From NCBI GenBank assembly GCA_045106825.1, contig JBGCFH010000118.1:1-64000 (forward strand): a stretch of DNA of 64,000 nt, read 5' to 3'. Source of the DNA: CAWVWD01 sp045106825. Lineage in GTDB: Bacteria; Bacteroidota; Bacteroidia; Chitinophagales; Saprospiraceae. Numbering within the stretch: the stretch's first letter is position 1; each line of letters begins with the position of its first letter. The notes under the pieces are model-generated. The model was given only the letters and a program-made list of their open reading frames with translations. It had not been told where the DNA came from and did no database searches. A program made the translations under genes and the position numbers. Shown one piece after another: positions 53,495 to 62,363 of this stretch.

Positions 53495-53539
53495 AACCTG
53501 TTAGTGAGATTTTCTTTGAAAATTGCTGTCTAACAGGTT
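53495..53539 (+). terminator. cysS terminator
   Basis: A 10-bp stem AACCTGTTAG/CTAACAGGTT with a large loop, then TTGTTTTTT. Confidence 0.7.
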
Positions 53540-53585
53540 TTGTTTTTTATAACTTAGCTTGAAAATTCAATAAAATCTTTTCAAT

Positions 53586-54713
53586 ATGATTGAAGAAATC
53601 CGCATTAAAAATTTTAAGTCGGTTCAAAAACTAAAATTTGAACTCGGACGTATCAATGTCATTATTGGTGCGAATGGTAGCGGAAAAAGTAATCTGTTGG
53701 AAGCGATTACGATGGGAAGTATTGGACTTTCTGACAAAGTAGATTTGGCATTATTGAATTTGAGAGGTGTTCGTGTGACTGATTCTGTTTATATGCGTTC
53801 TGCTTTTAAAAAAGAAAATACAGAGAAAGATGTGGAAATTGATTTTAAAATAAATAAAAAAGGATTAAACTTCAAATTTTACCACAATAACAAACCGTTT
53901 TCTAAGTGGATGATTAAACTTAAAATACCTACACTTAAAGGTAAAACATTTATGGATAGTACTGATGGTGAAAATATTGTTATTGATGCTATAAATTTTT
54001 TTAGAGGTCATCCTGATACTAAGCAGTTTACCATTAATTCAAAAGAAGAATTATCTTTAAAAGATTTCCTAATCTACGCACCCGAAAACCTACAACTCCG
54101 AAATTTTCATTCAGAAACACAAGTAGAACCGTTAGGAACACATGGCGAAGGTTTGTTTCGATTATTGCAAGTCATTGCACATGAAAAACCTGAGCATCTG
54201 AAAGTTATTCGGGAGAAAATGCAGTTGATGGATTGGTTTGAGGATTTGGATATTCCGACTAATTTATTTGCAACAGAACGAAGATTGCGTGTAAAAGATA
54301 GGTTTTTAGCAGAAGATTTGGCGTATTTTGACCAACGAAGTGCGAATGAAGGTTTTTTGTATTTGTTGTTTTATGTTACGCTTTTTGTGAGCGATTATAC
54401 ACCAAAATTCTTTGCAATTGATAATTTAGATAATGCATTGAATCCGAAATTGTGTCGAAAGTTGATGACAATTTTGGTAGAATTAGCGAAAAAATTTGAT
54501 AAGCAAGTGATTTTCACGACACATAATCCTGCGGTTTTAGATGGCTTAAATTTGAATGATGACGAACAACGATTATTTATTATTCAAAGAAATCTTGATG
54601 GACACACAAAAATCAATCGAGTTAAGAAAAAATCGGAATTGAATGGTTCTTCTGTTCGTTTGTCTGAACAGTTTTTGAGAGGTTATTTGGGCGGTTTGCC
54701 GAAGCATTTTTGA
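53586..54713 (+). CDS. AAA15/RecF-SMC-like ATPase of a predicted defence-type module
   Basis: 375 residues. It starts MIEEIRIKNFKSVQKLKFEL with Walker A IGANGSGKS (about 27-35). The signature-like DQRSANEGFLYLLFY (250-264) precedes the Walker B region FFAIDNLDNALNP (276-288), where the usual D-E is D-N, with a second Asp three residues on. The H-loop IFTTHNP is intact. It lacks long coiled coils. The next gene is a TOPRIM-like protein, an arrangement seen in OLD-like and PARIS-type systems. A defence role is inferred. Confidence 0.8.
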   Translation: MIEEIRIKNFKSVQKLKFELGRINVIIGANGSGKSNLLEAITMGSIGLSDKVDLALLNLRGVRVTDSVYMRSAFKKENTEKDVEIDFKINKKGLNFKFYHNNKPFSKWMIKLKIPTLKGKTFMDSTDGENIVIDAINFFRGHPDTKQFTINSKEELSLKDFLIYAPENLQLRNFHSETQVEPLGTHGEGLFRLLQVIAHEKPEHLKVIREKMQLMDWFEDLDIPTNLFATERRLRVKDRFLAEDLAYFDQRSANEGFLYLLFYVTLFVSDYTPKFFAIDNLDNALNPKLCRKLMTILVELAKKFDKQVIFTTHNPAVLDGLNLNDDEQRLFIIQRNLDGHTKINRVKKKSELNGSSVRLSEQFLRGYLGGLPKHF

Positions 54714-54815
54714 TTGAATTATGAATTATTGACGTTCTAACGTAGTAATTTTGTTTATAATGTTTCAATTCAAAACGATAAATAATTTATATTTCATCAT
54801 TTATAATTTAAAATA

Positions 54816-55517
54816 ATGGCTCGTTTCGGTTTAATCACAGAAGGTATTACTGACCAAATTGTAATTGAATATATTTTGGCTGGATTTTATAATTCCGCAG
54901 ATATTCAAGTCGATGCATTGCAACCTTTACGTGATGAAACAGATGAAAACTTGGCACAAAATTCAGGGAACTGGCATAAGGTTTTTGAATATTGTCAAGC
55001 GAAAGAGTTTGAAGAAGCATTAGAAGAAAATGGAAATGAATATTTTTTGATTATTCAGATTGATACCGACATTTTTGATGGAGAAAGTGTTGGCGATAAA
55101 TATCAAGTTCAAATTAGAAACGAACAAAATCAATATTTATCAACAGAAGTAATTATTAAAAACACAGTTGATAAATTCATAGAATTAATTGGAAAGCAAA
55201 TTTATACAAAATACCAAAATCAGATTATTTTTGCAATTTCCGTTCAATCAATTGAATGTTGGCTTTTGCCAATTTATTATACAAACAAAAAGAAATCAGA
55301 AGAAGCAAACTGTTTGAATAAGCTCAATCAGGAATTAAGAAAGCAAGAAAAATTTACGATTTCAAAAAAGAATCCAACGTATTATCGTGAAATTGCTAAG
55401 AAATATCGAAAAGCTAAAACCTTAAAAATTGGTTATTCTAATCAAGTTTCATTTGAGGTTTTTATCAATGATTTAATACAACGAAATATAGTAATTGAAC
55501 AAGAAGACGATTGGTAA
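54816..55517 (+). CDS. TOPRIM-like (DUF4276-type) protein paired with the AAA ATPase
   Basis: 233 residues. The N-terminal FGLITEGITDQIVIE (Glu9) and IIQIDTDIFD (Asp83, Asp85) give the E...DxD acidic layout of TOPRIM nucleases and topoisomerase-type folds, and SIECWLLPIYY (about 145-155) is the conserved block of the DUF4276-type group. It lies 102 bases after the ATPase gene on the same strand. In known pairs the ATPase senses a trigger and the TOPRIM subunit cleaves nucleic acid. That would fit here but is not shown. Confidence 0.72.
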   Translation: MARFGLITEGITDQIVIEYILAGFYNSADIQVDALQPLRDETDENLAQNSGNWHKVFEYCQAKEFEEALEENGNEYFLIIQIDTDIFDGESVGDKYQVQIRNEQNQYLSTEVIIKNTVDKFIELIGKQIYTKYQNQIIFAISVQSIECWLLPIYYTNKKKSEEANCLNKLNQELRKQEKFTISKKNPTYYREIAKKYRKAKTLKIGYSNQVSFEVFINDLIQRNIVIEQEDDW

Positions 55518-55543
55518 ACAACACAAGCTACAAAACACAACAA

Positions 55544-55684
55544 ATGAGTGTACTTTCAAAAACAGCCTCTTACGCCAAAGTAGGTTTCAAATTCGTGATG
55601 CGAATTGTCTTACCTTTTACCTCAGGTATTTTATATCGAAGTTATTTAGCAATTATAACTTTCCTTTTTTCCTTATTTTGTTGA
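55544..55684 (+). CDS. Possible small membrane peptide (46 residues)
   Basis: ATG at 55544 to TGA at 55682, starting 26 bases after the TOPRIM-like gene. It encodes MSVLSKTASYAKVGFKFVM followed by hydrophobic IVLPFTSGILYRSYLAIITF. Codon use is normal for the window. It could be a third member of the ATPase/TOPRIM unit, or a chance frame; a competing frame with ATG at 55495 has no recognisable character. Confidence 0.3.
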   Translation: MSVLSKTASYAKVGFKFVMRIVLPFTSGILYRSYLAIITFLFSLFC

Positions 55685-55721
55685 TGGTATTAACCTAATG
55701 TCAATTCATTAAAATTAACAA

Positions 55722-56456
55722 CTACTTTCCAACTTCTGATGGATTTTTTCCGTAATGTTGTTTAAAAGCATAAGAGAAATATGCCAAACTACGAAAGCCC
55801 GTTTTTGTCGCAATATCACTGGCAGAACCAGCTTTTTGTTCTAATAATTGATATGCATATTCTAATCGAAATGTACGAATATATTCATTGGCAGAAAATC
55901 CAGTTATCTTTTTAATTTTTCGTTGAAAGGTAGATTTTCCTAAAAACATAGTTTTCGCCAATTGCTCCACCGTTAAATTAGTATCAGCTAAACATTCTAA
56001 CATTTTAGACTTCAAATCCTCCACAAAAATATTTTCTTTAGAATCAACTTTTATCGGATTAATTAAAGTTGCTTTAGCTTGTTTCGGATAGATTTTAATC
56101 AAATTTTGAACCTTGAAAAGTAATTCTTTGGTGTCAAATGGTTTGGTGATATAATCATTCGCTCCGTATTCCAAACCTTTATATTTAGCATCTTGCAACG
56201 TATTTGCAGTCACCATAATGACTGGCGTAATTTCCGTTTGTGGATTTTCTTTGATGCGTTTCAAAAACTCAAATCCATCCATTTCAGGCATCATCACATC
56301 TGAAACAATGATATTTGGTGCGATTTCATCTAACAACTTTAAGGCTTCAACGCCATTTGTTGCTGTGATGACTTCAAAGCCTTTGAACTCAAAAATATCA
56401 ACTAAGGTTTCCCTAAGATTTTTATCATCTTCTAAAAGTAGTATTGTATTGCTCAT
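55722..56456 (-). CDS. Orphan response regulator with AraC-type DNA-binding domain
   Basis: 244 residues. Receiver domain: Asp10/Asp11, phospho-acceptor Asp53 (IVSDVMMPEMDGFE), Thr/Ala of VTAN and Lys105 in YITKPFD. Residues about 145-243 form an AraC helix-turn-helix (LTVEQLAKTMFLGKSTFQRKIKKITGFS, then SDIATKTGFRSLAYFSYAFKQHYGKNPSEV). No sensor kinase is adjacent, so its partner is unknown. This receiver-AraC build is typical of Bacteroidota output regulators and of hybrid two-component pieces. Confidence 0.92.
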   Translation of the reverse strand: MSNTILLLEDDKNLRETLVDIFEFKGFEVITATNGVEALKLLDEIAPNIIVSDVMMPEMDGFEFLKRIKENPQTEITPVIMVTANTLQDAKYKGLEYGANDYITKPFDTKELLFKVQNLIKIYPKQAKATLINPIKVDSKENIFVEDLKSKMLECLADTNLTVEQLAKTMFLGKSTFQRKIKKITGFSANEYIRTFRLEYAYQLLEQKAGSASDIATKTGFRSLAYFSYAFKQHYGKNPSEVGK

Positions 56457-56540
56457 TTTTTTAGTTTAAGTAGTTTGATGGTTTGAGTAGTTTCAGTAAT
56501 TTTGTAACAATGTAGAACTATTGAAACTACAAAGTTACTT

Positions 56541-56568
56541 AAATCCCGAGGTTTCGGGACAGGCTACA
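56541..56568. repeat. Short palindromic repeat CCCGA-N4-TCGGG (type copy)
   Basis: AAATCCCGAGGTTTCGGGAC followed by AGGCTAC, 12 bases before aroQ. Relatives in the window: 14786-14796, 22436-22451, 22531-22547, 36047-36062, 45024-45038 (inside the Cys leader), 49487-49506 (inside the MITE) and 51943-51966 (inside cysS). The last shares AAATC-CCGA-TCGGGACA-GCTA flanks almost base for base. Confidence 0.75.
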
Positions 56569-56579
56569 AAACTAATACA

Positions 56580-56996
56580 ATGAAAATAATTATTATTAAT
56601 GGCCCAAATCTCAATCTTTTGGGCAAAAGACAACCAGAAATTTACGGTTCTCAGACTTTTAAAGATTTTTTTAAAACATTAAAATCAAATTTTCAAAGCC
56701 TTGATTTAGAATATTTTCAATCGAATCATGAAGGCGAGTTGATTGATAAACTGCATGAAGTCGGTTTTTCTTATGATGGAATTATCGTCAATTTCGGTGC
56801 TTATACACATACTTCGATTGCGTTAATGGATGCGATTTCGAGTATCGAAACACCAGTTGTCGAAGTTCATATTTCAAATATTCACGCAAGAGAAAGTTTC
56901 CGTTTGCACTCTTATACTGGAACTGTTGCAAAAGGGGTGATTACTGGTTTAGGATTGAAAGGTTATGAGTTAGCATTGATGTATTTTACAAAGTAA
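56580..56996 (+). CDS. aroQ: 3-dehydroquinate dehydratase, type II
   Basis: 138 residues. INGPNLNLLGKRQPEIYGSQ holds Arg17 and catalytic Tyr22. NFGAYTHTSIALMDAI and VVEVHISNIHARESFRLHSY supply the Asn/His active-site lid and conserved Arg. It dehydrates 3-dehydroquinate in the shikimate pathway. Its last 11 bases overlap the 3' end of the converging frameshifted gene. Confidence 0.95.
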   Translation: MKIIIINGPNLNLLGKRQPEIYGSQTFKDFFKTLKSNFQSLDLEYFQSNHEGELIDKLHEVGFSYDGIIVNFGAYTHTSIALMDAISSIETPVVEVHISNIHARESFRLHSYTGTVAKGVITGLGLKGYELALMYFTK

Positions 56997-57877
56997 TATC
57001 GTAGTTCAGTTCAATAATAATATTGAATGATTCTAATTTTTTAAAAACCGTATTCATACTACGACGAGTTTCTAACTCTCCTAAATCTGCCGATGATTTA
57101 AATATTGTACGAATGTCTTTATCGTTTTTGGTTTTAAAATAATTTTATCAATATGATTGCCTTCGATAGATTTATTAATCAAAGCACCTCCTTCAATTTG
57201 ATAAAAGTATTGAAACACTAATTTTTCACCAATTACAACGACTGAAAATTTATTTTGAAGGTCAAAAACATCAATAAAAATCGTTTTATTTGTCCTTGCT
57301 TTAATTTTAATATTTGTCAAAAAATCAATTGTTGAAAAATTCTTAGATTTGTAAGTAATGACTTCCGTTTTATCCGACAATTGGCAATTATCATAAAATT
57401 CCAAATTCATTAGTTCTTGAATTACATCTATTAAAATTGGCAAATCGACAGCGTTTTCCAGTAGAATTGTTTCGTTTAAAATATTTACGGTTGTTTTATT
57501 TTCTTCCACTTGAATTTTCAAATCCAAATAATCTTCATCATCAATAAGAACCGTTCGATTATCTTTATCTTTTTCATAAATATACATAATCCGCTTCTCG
57601 TCAATAAGAATTCGTTCTAATTTAGATTTATCAACTGTTGGAAAAAAATAGCCAATATTGCATAACCAACAAACGACGTGATTAAAAGTATATAAAACGG
57701 AACTGATGAAATCATCTGATACATTAGTAAAGAACCTAATATTAACATGACAAAAACACGCAATAACCACGATAAATCACTTTTAGAAACTAACATCTGT
57801 TTTTGATTTGCCAAAACTTGTATTTCTCCTGCAACTGTTCGACTAACTTGAGATTTGTATGATGTTGGTTTATTCAT
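56986..57877 (-). pseudogene. Two-helix membrane protein gene split by two -1 frameshifts
   Basis: Frame 1 starts at 57877 (MNKPTSYKSQ) and encodes two membrane helices (LLRVFVMLILGSLLMYQMI, VPFYILLITSFVGYAILAIFF). It is then cut off. The soluble continuation (PTVDKSKLERILIDEKR...) is in the -1 frame, and a further -1 step is needed near the end to read on into KTKNDKDIRTIFKSSADLGE and stop at 56986. With both steps the product is about 297 residues. The steps coincide with T TTT TTC (57641-57647) and T TTA AAA (57132-57138), both canonical -1 slippery heptamers in the correct phase. It may be a pseudogene, homopolymer sequencing errors, or genuine recoding. No family is recognised. Confidence 0.65.
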
Positions 57878-58115
57878 TTTTTAATAAATCCAATAATTCT
57901 TATTTGACTAAGAAAATGGAAATCTGTGTTCAAATTTATTTTTCTAATTTTGGAATAACCAGATTACTTTATAAAGCTATGAAAAATAAGGATAAACGAA
58001 TCAAAAAAATTATGTATTTGATTCATTTACTTTATTTATAGTTATAGCTATATTTCGTTGATAACTTTTATTAAAGAAATAAGCAACAATGAATTGACAA
58101 AAAAACGTTAAATTA

Positions 58116-58721
58116 GTGATTGAATATTTAATTAAAACTGTTGAAAAAACTTTAACTAAACTATTTCAAACATTGAATAAACAAACTGTATTTAAAATTG
58201 GTTTTTGGTCGTTATTCCTATTTGGTTCTATAACTTTAGTAAGTTGTCGCCCACAACAAACAACTACTGGTAGTAAAAAACCCAAAACAGATGTTAAAGA
58301 GACTCGTACTTTTTGGAAGGTACGAGGCACAGTAGAAATCAAAGAAAACCCAAATTACACCAGCGTATTTCAAAAAGCAATCAAAAAGCGTCGTCCGATT
58401 TTTATTAGTTTTTACTCCAACTGGTGCGAGGTTTGTCCGCATATGAATGAAGAAATGATAAAAAAACAACCGATTATTGGTTATTTAGAAGACGAATTTG
58501 TGAGTTTTTTGGTAAATGCAGAAACGACTGAAGGTTACAAATTAGCAACGGAATATAGTATTGCAGCGTATCCAACTATTCTATTTCTTAATTCTGAAGG
58601 AGAAGAAATTAGTCGATATATTGGTTTGGCGGATGACTACAAAGTGATGCAAATGGCAAAATCAGCGGTATTAGCAGAAGATAAATTTCAAAAGCTGAAA
58701 GAAAAACAAAATAAAAAGTAA
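58116..58721 (+). CDS. Thioredoxin-fold lipoprotein
   Basis: 201 residues from GTG 58116; the start is uncertain because the leading 24 residues are hydrophilic. A signal segment ends in LVSC (Cys44 lipidated). The domain has SFYSNWCEVCPHMNEEM with redox pair Cys104 and Cys107, and the cis-Pro segment IAAYPTILFLNSEGEE. It is a DUF255/thioredoxin_7-like periplasmic thiol protein. A second thioredoxin-fold lipoprotein follows 84 bases later, likely in the same operon. Confidence 0.82.
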   Translation: MIEYLIKTVEKTLTKLFQTLNKQTVFKIGFWSLFLFGSITLVSCRPQQTTTGSKKPKTDVKETRTFWKVRGTVEIKENPNYTSVFQKAIKKRRPIFISFYSNWCEVCPHMNEEMIKKQPIIGYLEDEFVSFLVNAETTEGYKLATEYSIAAYPTILFLNSEGEEISRYIGLADDYKVMQMAKSAVLAEDKFQKLKEKQNKK

Positions 58722-58805
58722 CACATTGTTATAATTGATTGGCAAGGATTTTGAAAATTGTATAATGAACACAAACACTATTTATAAATATATAACAAAA
58801 ACACT

Positions 58806-59267
58806 ATGAAACGATTATCTTTTTTAATGACAATGGCTGTTTTGCTATTTGTTGCCAGTTGTACGCCTTCAGGATCAGCGAATAAACCGAAAGAAAAGGT
58901 TGGAATTAAGTTCGTGGAAGGAAAAACGTATGAAGCAATTTTGGCGAAAGCCCAACAACAAGGAAAACCTGTATTAATTGATTTTTATACAACTTGGTGT
59001 GCGCCGTGCAAATGGTTAGAACAAGATGTTTTTGCCATTCCTCACGTATCAGAATATTACAATCAAAATGTGATTAATTATAAAGTAAATGCCGAAGATT
59101 TTGACGGTGTTGCTTTGGCTCAACAATATGAAGGTGGTGCTTATCCAACATTAGTTTATATCACTCAAGATGGCGATTTTATCCGTAAACATGAAGGTAC
59201 AACAACGGCTTCGAGCTTTATGGAATGGGGAAAAGAGGCTGTTGTGCAGAATAATAGAGTGAGGTAA
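58806..59267 (+). CDS. Thioredoxin-fold lipoprotein
   Basis: 153 residues. The signal ends in VASC (Cys19 lipidated). DFYTTWCAPCKWLEQDVF gives the redox pair Cys65/Cys68, and GGAYPTLVYITQDGD the cis-Pro strand. The fold is thioredoxin_7/DsbD-gamma-like. It is paired with the preceding gene, so the two may act together on periplasmic thiols. A clear terminator follows. Confidence 0.88.
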   Translation: MKRLSFLMTMAVLLFVASCTPSGSANKPKEKVGIKFVEGKTYEAILAKAQQQGKPVLIDFYTTWCAPCKWLEQDVFAIPHVSEYYNQNVINYKVNAEDFDGVALAQQYEGGAYPTLVYITQDGDFIRKHEGTTTASSFMEWGKEAVVQNNRVR

Positions 59268-59316
59268 AAAACGGTCAACGGACGCTTCGCTTGACGAAAG
59301 AAAAATAAAAACTATA

Positions 59317-59356
59317 CAACAAAAAAAGTCGAGTAAATCCTCGACTTTTTTTGTTG
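59317..59356 (+). terminator. Terminator of the thioredoxin pair
   Basis: A 16-bp perfect stem (CAACAAAAAAAGTCGA and its complement) with an 8-nt loop. A-runs and T-runs lie inside the stem. Confidence 0.85.
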
Positions 59357-59373
59357 TAAGTTATTGATAATCA

Positions 59374-59694
59374 GACCTGACAGGTTTTGAAAACTTACCG
59401 TACCCATATTAGGAAAAGTTGAAATTATGGTGTCATAGCTACGCTATTTTGTAGCATAATGACCATGATTTTCTACAGACAGCACCAGAGCTAACGCTCT
59501 TATTACATTAATTTTCTATCAAAATACGATAAAAGAGCGTTAGCTCTGGTGCTGTCTGTAGAAAATGGTATCCTAAGATCTACAGAGTAGCGTAGCTACG
59601 ACACCATTTATCAATCATTTTCCATAATATTTTTATAAAAATTTACCATTGCCCATCTGTATAGGTACGGTAGGTTTTGAAAACCTGTCAGGTC
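59374..59694. repeat. 321-bp nested palindrome
   Basis: Three nested inverted repeats share one centre near 59517-59534. The outer arms GACCTGACAGGTTTTGAAAA (from 59374) match the complement at the right end with one mismatch. The middle arms GGTGTCATAGCTACGCTA (59429-59446) and TAGCGTAGCTACGACACC (59588-59605) differ by one base. The inner arms of 34 bp (59468-59501 and 59533-59566) are perfect complements. It would extrude as a large cruciform or MITE-like hairpin. No gene lies inside. Confidence 0.85.
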
Positions 59695-59708
59695 TTTACG
59701 AATATACC

Positions 59709-61175
59709 TTACTCATTTTCCGCTTCCAACTCATTCTTATTCATCAAATCCACATTAATCAATAAAGCTAAATTAATAAAGAAAAATGCACCGACTTTGG
59801 CGGATTCTAACAAATCATTAATTAATAAAAAGGCGTAAATAATTATCATAGATAATAAAATCGCCATGACAAGATTGCGACGCATTTTATTATCGGGTTT
59901 GGTTTCGTGATAGATTTGTTCGCCTTTAATGAGAATACCGAAGGCAAAAACTAAAAAGATAATCAAGCCAGGAAAACCTTGCTCGATTGCGGTCATTAGA
60001 TAATAGTTGTGAACTCCTGATTTATCAATATTATTACTTACATAAGTTCGGAATAAACCAACAGAATGACCTTTGTAGAAGTTGTAGAAGTTTCCTGGAC
60101 CAAAACCTGTAATCGGTCGTTCGTCCAACATGTGATAACCTGCAACCCAACGATAAACACGTTCCATGGTAGAAACATCTTCAAATTTAGTCGTTGCACT
60201 CATCAAGTCATCAAACTCGTAATGCGAAATTGCTTTGTGATAATCTGGAGCGTAATCAATGTATTTATTATTGTTCGTTACATACATGATTCCTAATATT
60301 GCCATAATAATTGCTGCACCAATTGCATACTTTGTTAAGCGTAAGCGAATAATAAAAAATGCTCCAAAGGCAATACCTAAAGCGGCATAAGCTGCTCGCG
60401 TATAAGATAATTGAATCGCAATAAGGAATAATCCCGCACTTCCTAAAATGATAAACCATTGTAGTGAAAAGCGTTTGTACCAAAACAGTGCAAAGACAAC
60501 AAATGGAAAAAACAGTGTCAATATTGCTGCATAATTCACATGATTTCGATAGAAAGGCGACATCGCTTCGTTGACATATTCAAACGAAAAGAAATAGGCT
60601 TTGAATTGATATAAAACCCAAACGACTCCGATTAAATTTGGAATTAGTATAATCCAAAATAATGTTTTTACTTGTTTCTCGGTTCGGTTTAATTGTCCTG
60701 TTAGGAATACAAAAACAGTGATATACCATGTTTTTGCTAAGAATTGCTTGAATGAAACCATGAAATTTGCCGAAAAAACGGTGGCAAATAACATCCAGAA
60801 ATAATATAAACCTAAGAGCCAAACTAATGGATGTCGATAAAAATGGAAATTATCGTTTTTCTTCACAATCACTTGTATGAAAAATATCAACATCAAGCCA
60901 ACAACCAGCGGTTCGGTTGGTAAATCTGTTCCCAGACTTCCTAACTGAACTTCGATGGATAGCGGAACAAAAAACATCAACAAATAGTAAATAAATCGAA
61001 AATCTACGATTACTAAATAAAAGAAAATCACAGCAAATGGAATTGCCATTAAATACAATACATCCGTTACGATTGCCGAAAAAATCGACAATAGTGATAA
61101 TGCTGCAAAAAACCAGAATAGCTTTTCGCTTAGTGCATTTTCTTTACTTAGTGATATGTTGAAAAGTTTGCTCAA
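59709..61175 (-). CDS. O-antigen ligase / Wzy-type polysaccharide polymerase
   Basis: 488 residues with about eleven membrane helices. The Wzy_C/O-antigen-ligase region contains the large periplasmic loop with TGFGPGNFYNFYKGHSVGLFRTYVSNNIDKSGVHNYYL, the conserved H-N-xx-L ligase motif. It joins or polymerises surface polysaccharide from undecaprenyl carriers. The upstream gene on the same strand encodes a Wzz-like protein, so this is the end of a surface-polysaccharide unit extending beyond this pair in unknown ways. Confidence 0.87.
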   Translation of the reverse strand: MSKLFNISLSKENALSEKLFWFFAALSLLSIFSAIVTDVLYLMAIPFAVIFFYLVIVDFRFIYYLLMFFVPLSIEVQLGSLGTDLPTEPLVVGLMLIFFIQVIVKKNDNFHFYRHPLVWLLGLYYFWMLFATVFSANFMVSFKQFLAKTWYITVFVFLTGQLNRTEKQVKTLFWIILIPNLIGVVWVLYQFKAYFFSFEYVNEAMSPFYRNHVNYAAILTLFFPFVVFALFWYKRFSLQWFIILGSAGLFLIAIQLSYTRAAYAALGIAFGAFFIIRLRLTKYAIGAAIIMAILGIMYVTNNNKYIDYAPDYHKAISHYEFDDLMSATTKFEDVSTMERVYRWVAGYHMLDERPITGFGPGNFYNFYKGHSVGLFRTYVSNNIDKSGVHNYYLMTAIEQGFPGLIIFLVFAFGILIKGEQIYHETKPDNKMRRNLVMAILLSMIIIYAFLLINDLLESAKVGAFFFINLALLINVDLMNKNELEAENE

Positions 61176-61180
61176 GGTGA

Positions 61181-61251
61181 ATTGTTAATTGTTAATTGTT
61201 AATTACTATTCAATAGTAATTAACAATTAACAGTTAATAATTAACAATTAA
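61181..61251 (-). repeat. ATTGTTA-tandem palindrome between the Wzz and ligase genes
   Basis: ATTGTTAATTGTTAATTGTT followed by its complement TAATTAACAATTAACAGTTA after a short AATAGTAATT-type loop. It covers the stop codon of the Wzz-like gene. It may act as a partial terminator or processing site between two polysaccharide genes. Confidence 0.65.
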
Positions 61252-62363
61252 TCAGAAAGGATTTCGTTCCATTTTACATCGCTGTAACGATCAAGTAACA
61301 ATATTGCCATCAATGCTAAAATAAAAGCAACGAAAGTAGAACCAATAACGATTAACCAACGAACTGGATAAGACTTTACAACTGGTGTATAAGCTTGTTC
61401 GACGGTATAAATTGATGGAATATTTGACTCCGCAACTGATTTGTAGCGACGATAGATTTCTCGTTGTTCAGCTACTTCTTCAGAATAGCTTTCTAAAAAC
61501 TGCTCAATGAAAAGGATTTTTTCACGACCTTCATTGAAGGTACTTAAATTGAATCCTTCGCCTGTACCTGAGAAAGCAGATAATTGTCCTGAAAATTCTC
61601 GAACTCGACCTTCTAAAACTCGTACAGAATCTCGTTGACCAATATCTTTATAATATTTCAAGCCACTTCTTGCACCTGCTAATTTTGATTGTAATTTTGG
61701 GATTGTTTGAGATACAAATTCTCCTTGAGCCTTGATGTCATAAATACCATATTGTTGGCGAAGATTTGATAAACTATCTTTCATCAATTTCAAATAAGTA
61801 TCTTTTCCATTCAACTCTTTTTCATACATCTTGACCGTTGAAAGTTGATTTCCTTTCATCAATTTTTGGTCAATCTGATCCATTTTTAGACGAATAGCAT
61901 TCGCCATATCTCGTGCTAAATCTTTGTCTTTGTCCTCAACCGAAATTTCGATTTCACCAAACTCATTTTTTTGAGCATTGTAAAGTTTGAAGAGTTTCTT
62001 TTTGATTTTGTATGGAGCTTTGACTTCGGAAGAATCAATCTCATAGTGATTGTACAAATCAAATTCTTTGATGACATAATCCGTCAATTCTTTTGATTCT
62101 GCAATCGCTAACATTCTATCCAAATCTTCTTCTGTACCAAACGGTTCGGGGTTTTCAGTTGATGTACCGAATACATGATTTGGAGATTTTAACAATGGAT
62201 TTACAGGCAAAAGCGTTGTTGTAGCTTCGTAGTAAACCGGTAAAATCAATGAAATAATTACGCTTCCGATTGCAGCTATTGCAACGGTAATAATCAAATG
62301 CTTCCGCCATTTGAATAGTAATCGTATGACTTCGAGTAAGTTATCGTCCTTATGTTGGCTCAT
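61248..62363 (-). CDS. Wzz-like chain-length determinant / polysaccharide co-polymerase
   Basis: 371 residues. It begins with a cytosolic stretch, then TM1 (LIITVAIAAIGSVIISLIL), the Wzz domain ending with the family's Pro-rich end (IYTVEQAYTPVVKSYPVRW) and TM2 (LIVIGSTFVAFILALMAILLLD). Between them lies a long periplasmic coiled coil, including QKLMKGNQLSTVKMYEKELN. It sets O-antigen or capsule chain length. It has no tyrosine-kinase domain. It is upstream of the ligase/polymerase with a palindrome between. Confidence 0.9.
   Translation of the reverse strand: MSQHKDDNLLEVIRLLFKWRKHLIITVAIAAIGSVIISLILPVYYEATTTLLPVNPLLKSPNHVFGTSTENPEPFGTEEDLDRMLAIAESKELTDYVIKEFDLYNHYEIDSSEVKAPYKIKKKLFKLYNAQKNEFGEIEISVEDKDKDLARDMANAIRLKMDQIDQKLMKGNQLSTVKMYEKELNGKDTYLKLMKDSLSNLRQQYGIYDIKAQGEFVSQTIPKLQSKLAGARSGLKYYKDIGQRDSVRVLEGRVREFSGQLSAFSGTGEGFNLSTFNEGREKILFIEQFLESYSEEVAEQREIYRRYKSVAESNIPSIYTVEQAYTPVVKSYPVRWLIVIGSTFVAFILALMAILLLDRYSDVKWNEILSD

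Noticed and set aside
54714..54815. Terminator splitting the ATPase and TOPRIM-like genes
   Set aside because: No convincing hairpin plus U-run found in the 102-base gap, so co-transcription is kept as the simpler view.
57617..57877. Treating the two-helix N-terminal frame as a complete 86-residue protein
   Set aside because: Its last seven residues (after AIFF) read out of the frame of an evidently continuous downstream domain, so it is reported as part of one split gene.
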